Positions 61,754 through 64,000 of a stretch of 64,000 bases of DNA are shown one piece after another. The first letter of the stretch is position 1; each line of letters begins with the position of its first letter. The notes beneath the pieces are model-generated. The model worked only from the letters and a program-made list of their open reading frames with translations, searched no databases and was not told the origin of the DNA. The translations under genes and the position numbers were made by a program. This stretch comes from Flavobacteriaceae bacterium (GTDB lineage Bacteria; Bacteroidota; Bacteroidia; Flavobacteriales; Flavobacteriaceae): positions 35,741 through 99,740 of the forward strand of contig JAENXC010000015.1 of NCBI GenBank assembly GCA_016649715.1, read 5' to 3'.

Positions 61754-62241
61754 TTTTTTATGTAAAATTTTAAATCACCCATTAATTGCTTTCTAAATAT
61801 GACGGCTTTACTTGTGCTCAACCGACTATCTAAAAAACGATCTATTTTTTTTAATGTTTCCACACATTCATTTAAAAAGGGATCTTCATTATAAGTTTTT
61901 GTAGATTTTATCCCGCCATTTCCAAGAATCACAATTTTATCTGATAACCTAATGGCGTATAATCTCAAATTGGAACTCGAAAGATATTCTGGTAAGGCTC
62001 CAACTTTATCTTTTTTTGTTCCGGCGTGTCTAAAATGTCGTGGCTCTGCGCCATTCTCACCTATTTTATCCATAACTCGTGACAAAATCTCAACGTCTTC
62101 TTCTAATTCAACTACATCTAATACTTTATCAAAAAACAATTCCGTTTCCGATAATTCATTCTCTGAATATCTGATTGAATAAAAATTAACTTCAGAATGT
62201 TCTTCAAAGATTTCGACAATTATTTCTCGCTTGGTATTCAC
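61750..62241 (-). CDS. HigB-like toxin
   Basis: 163 residues with a GTG start at 62241, consistent with the promoter at 62256-62285, which leaves an 8-nt leader. The RelE/HigB core is in the middle: HAGTKKDKVGALPEYLSSSN, LRLYAIRLSDKIVILGNGGI (the L-R-x-Y/A...I-x-x-x-G-G pattern). Such toxins cut mRNA at the ribosome. N- and C-terminal parts are longer than in minimal HigB (about 100), with a helical C terminus (NECVETLKKIDRFLDSRLST). It is first in a HigB-HigA-SecB-like operon, the order known for toxin-antitoxin-chaperone modules. Confidence 0.7.
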   Translation of the reverse strand: MNTKREIIVEIFEEHSEVNFYSIRYSENELSETELFFDKVLDVVELEEDVEILSRVMDKIGENGAEPRHFRHAGTKKDKVGALPEYLSSSNLRLYAIRLSDKIVILGNGGIKSTKTYNEDPFLNECVETLKKIDRFLDSRLSTSKAVIFRKQLMGDLKFYIKK

Positions 62242-62314
62242 TTTTAAGTTAAGTACAAAATTAGACTATATTTTCCATATTACAAAGATTATTAAATTAA
62301 ATTAACTTTTAAGT
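62240..62314 (-). promoter_or_regulatory. Promoter with two identical 10-mer operators for the toxin operon
   Basis: On the minus strand TTG (62283-62285), 19 bp, TAATTTTG (62256-62263) matches the phylum consensus. ACTTTTAAGT occurs at 62240-62249 (over the transcript start and GTG) and at 62305-62314 (upstream of -33), each with ACTT/AAGT arms. Two operators around a promoter fit autorepression by the antitoxin. Confidence 0.65.
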
Positions 62315-62349
62315 AAATTCGAATAGACATGTCAGCAACTTCTCAACAA

Positions 62350-62364
62350 AAATATTTGCCAACA
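62350..62364. repeat. Right inverted repeat of the toxin-antitoxin-chaperone block
   Basis: aaatatttgccaaca, exact complement of 60824-60838. With it the three-gene operon is enclosed in an inverted-repeat-bounded block of about 1.54 kb. Confidence 0.65.
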
Positions 62365-62453
62365 AGGCATAAACACAATAGCGGGTAAGTGCGAAAACCG
62401 AAAGTAATTTTATATATTTAAAATCTGGTATAAACCAAAAAGCTAGTGTGTCA

Positions 62454-62684
62454 ATGCCGCTACTGCGTTTATACGAGACATTAGCTGTAGCTTTACGGGG
62501 AGTAGTTATCGTTAAACAAGACGGGACAAGTGTTTCCTATAAACTAAAATGAGAGAAGTGCGGCAATGTTAGTAGCAGTGCGGTTACGAAAAGTGTTTCA
62601 TCAAGTGCATCATCAAAAATGACTTCATCTTTTCGATGCAGTAAGTGTGGCAATCGACAAAAAGTTGAAATTCAAGGCAGTTAA
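62454..62684 (+). pseudogene. Zinc-ribbon ORF with an in-frame TGA at the first CxxC
   Basis: From ATG 62454 the frame reads MPLLRLYETLAVALRGVVIV, then KQDGTSVSYKLK, a TGA at 62550-62552, EKCGN, and later FRCSKCGNRQKVEIQGS to 62684 (77 codons with stop). With Cys in place of TGA the pair CEKC...CSKC would make a zinc ribbon, so TGA replaces exactly the first zinc-binding Cys. It precedes the glycosylase-like gene by 2 bp. A nonsense mutation from TGC/TGT is simplest; selenocysteine is possible but unsupported by a recognised SECIS. Confidence 0.5.
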
Positions 62685-62686
62685 TA

Positions 62687-63334
62687 ATGACGGTAGAGGA
62701 ACAATTCCTTCAGCGACTACTTGCGGACACCAAAGAGAAGTTTTTGGATAGTCCTGTCTTTGCCGAGCAACAACTACTTGGCAGACAATGGAACTATTCC
62801 GTTTGCGGGACACCGATACAAGTTGGCAAAGGAATTCTGTTGGGTATAAACTGGAGTGTAAGTGGCCAGCATGAACCGCAGACAGAAATGCCAGACGGAA
62901 AAGATATTCCGACTTACAATTTCATTCATCGCAGCAGACAGTTTTTAGAAAGTTATTTGTTGCTGGACTTTGACACAATGAATTTCAATTACACAAACCT
63001 TTGTTTCTTTCGGACACCACACGAAATTTTCTTGAGACCAAAAGACTATGAAAACTCTTTGCCTTTATTCAGACAGTTTGTAGCGTTTGTTAGACCTGAC
63101 TGGATTTTTTCATTAAGCAACAACAACAGCAAAATTCTCACGCAGTACGGACATCTTACAGATAGCACGAATTTTTATGACAGCGAACTAAAACACAAAG
63201 GAGTAAAAGCAAACCTTTGGGGATATCCTTACTTTTCCGTGCCACATCCAAACGCAAGAGTAAAAACTAAATCGCGCAATGAAATATGGGAACGCATCGG
63301 GGAACAAGCTTTACTGCTAAGGGGTTTGCGATAG
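62687..63334 (+). CDS. Possible uracil-DNA-glycosylase-superfamily protein
   Basis: 215 residues. GKGILLGINWS near residue 45 resembles motif A of the glycosylase superfamily (GxNxG-like), and YFSVPHPNARVK near 185 resembles the His-containing motif B (HPS/HPN). The middle holds a helix (FLESYLLLDFDTMNF) and strand (WIFSLSNNNSKILTQY). The order and distances fit, but I do not know the exact family, and substrate is not given. It follows the zinc-ribbon ORF with 2 bp between, so the two may have been one operon or a split gene. Confidence 0.45.
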   Translation: MTVEEQFLQRLLADTKEKFLDSPVFAEQQLLGRQWNYSVCGTPIQVGKGILLGINWSVSGQHEPQTEMPDGKDIPTYNFIHRSRQFLESYLLLDFDTMNFNYTNLCFFRTPHEIFLRPKDYENSLPLFRQFVAFVRPDWIFSLSNNNSKILTQYGHLTDSTNFYDSELKHKGVKANLWGYPYFSVPHPNARVKTKSRNEIWERIGEQALLLRGLR

Positions 63335-63882
63335 TGGGGGTTCCGCACTTTGCATACTTTTGTGCAAGGTGGAAGTTTAGTTGTTTGAATGAAGTTTAGC
63401 GCTAATAATCCCCGTCATAGCAAACCCATGGACCGTTATACCAAGCGATTTTGCAGACAACCATTTATTTTATAACATAGAATACTCCCCTCATTAGCAT
63501 GCTTTTGCAAAGCGTGCATACATAAATGAAGAATTTGTAAAGTTACCCTTGCCCGCGCTGATGCGGGCGTCCTGCTTATGTCTCCCCACAACAGTAAGAG
63601 ACCAAACACAAACGAAGTACGACAAAGGGGGAATGAGACCTTTGCGCGAGCCTGAGGCAGATTGATCACTTCGGCCCTTCTCAGGGAACCCCTCCGCTTA
63701 TTACGGGCTGTTGATCTTCCTTCTAAATGACAAGGTATGGAGATAGTATTATCAATATATAATATACGCTATAAACATACTATAAAGATACTATATACAT
63801 ACTATAACTATGCTATAAATACGCTTTAAAGTAGGACTATAATAAATTTATTGTTATATTAGCCTTTTTAAAACTTTATATT
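63335..63882. other. Non-coding accessory spacer
   Basis: About 550 bp. It contains a short GC hairpin (gcccgc/gcgggc at 63551-63568) in a block of sequence that looks repeat-derived, and the 11-bp phased array at 63768-63844. A minus-strand reading at 63436-63669 (77 codons) is not supported as a gene. Confidence 0.4.
63768..63844. repeat. Array of 11-bp phased direct repeats (seven units)
   Basis: Units start at 63768, 63779, 63790, 63801, 63812, 63823 and 63834, exactly 11 bp apart. Examples: gctataaacat, actataaagat, actatatacat, actataactat, gctataaatac. Consensus RCTATAAAnAT. It ends about 40 bp before the ATG of the next gene and so covers its likely promoter. Confidence 0.75.
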
Positions 63883-64000
63883 ATGGCAAAGCAGACAGGG
63901 ATTATTAAATTAAAGGGTACTATTGGAGATATTAATTATTATAAAACCAAAAACGGGGGGGATCTGGCGCGTGGGGCTGGAGGGGGCTTCAGCAAGAATC
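63883..64000 (+). CDS. Small Bacteroidota protein (MAKQTGIIKLKGTIG...), cut by window edge
   Basis: ATG 63883; 39 codons visible. MAKQTGIIKLKGTIGDINYY and then KTKNGGDLARGAGGGFSKN resemble small Bacteroidota proteins of unknown function with this opening (K-G-T-I-G-x-I-x-Y/F-Y-K). A Gly-rich basic segment follows. The gene continues beyond the window. It sits directly downstream of the 11-bp repeat array, so its expression or its locus may be controlled from there. Confidence 0.65.
   Translation, partial: MAKQTGIIKLKGTIGDINYYKTKNGGDLARGAGGGFSKN

Noticed and set aside
62550..62552. Firm call of a selenocysteine codon
   Set aside because: I cannot identify a SECIS-like hairpin with the expected apical loop directly downstream and do not see any Sec genes; the feature is listed as a probable pseudogene only.
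63436..63669. Minus-strand ORF of 77 codons
   Set aside because: Cys/Arg/Leu-rich composition unlike neighbours, overlaps a GC hairpin block that looks repeat-derived, and shows no recognised domain or promoter.

Overview
This window is a chromosomal stretch of a Flavobacteriaceae-type member of the Bacteroidota. The evidence is moderate-to-low GC, promoters of the TTG-N(~20)-TAnnTTTG type, few Shine-Dalgarno sites, lipoprotein-rich gene content, a two-subunit transketolase, a pta-ackA pair and an accA/dnaB neighbourhood. I see no rRNA genes, no CRISPR array, no complete insertion sequence and no prophage.

Layout. 1-6.3 kb: 5'-truncated pyruvate-oxidase-like enzyme, glutamate-synthase-like FMN protein, universal stress protein, YehS-like protein, a minus-strand cluster of tiny ORFs, a VTT membrane protein and an MFS transporter. 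6.3-10 kb (minus): DUF4256 protein, SulP transporter, L,D-transpeptidase lipoprotein. 10.3-13.8 kb: pta and ackA (acetate overflow / acetyl-CoA). 14-17.8 kb: small unknown proteins, a frameshifted saccharopine-dehydrogenase-like gene, exonuclease III and a metallophosphoesterase remnant. 17.8-30 kb: tRNA-Lys, aroK, phosphoribosyltransferase, S4 protein, FKBP-like lipoprotein, split transketolase, tgt, LptF/G permease, DMT transporter, accA, dnaB and a secreted protein. 30-45 kb (minus): M1 and M28 peptidases, then a fatty-acid degradation block (acyl-CoA dehydrogenase, thiolase, FadB-like fusion, MarR regulator, more distant acyl-CoA ligase). 45-57 kb (minus): an unusual operon with a C1 peptidase, four tandem paralogous HExxH peptidases, a CHASE2 membrane protein and small unknowns, preceded by a PAS-LuxR regulator. 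57-60 kb: NfeD-slipin pair. 60.5-64 kb: accessory region with a HigB-HigA-SecB-like toxin-antitoxin-chaperone operon enclosed by inverted repeats, a zinc-ribbon ORF carrying an in-frame TGA, a possible DNA glycosylase and a truncated gene at the right edge.

Three signals are the most unusual. (1) Many intergenic spaces hold imperfect hairpins built from short words repeated several times, with a different word in each element; two four-helix-bundle (S23/IVP-type) genes sit between such repeats, like free-standing counterparts of rRNA intervening sequences. (2) Two intergenic regions (57254-57385 and 63768-63844) hold arrays of short direct repeats with a period of exactly 11 bp, about one helical turn. 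(3) The C1/HExxH x4/CHASE2 operon looks like an undescribed envelope proteolysis or signalling system. The toxin-antitoxin-chaperone call rests on gene order, a promoter with duplicated 10-mer operators and recognisable C-terminal SecB-like sequence, and is the best-supported defence-type locus here.
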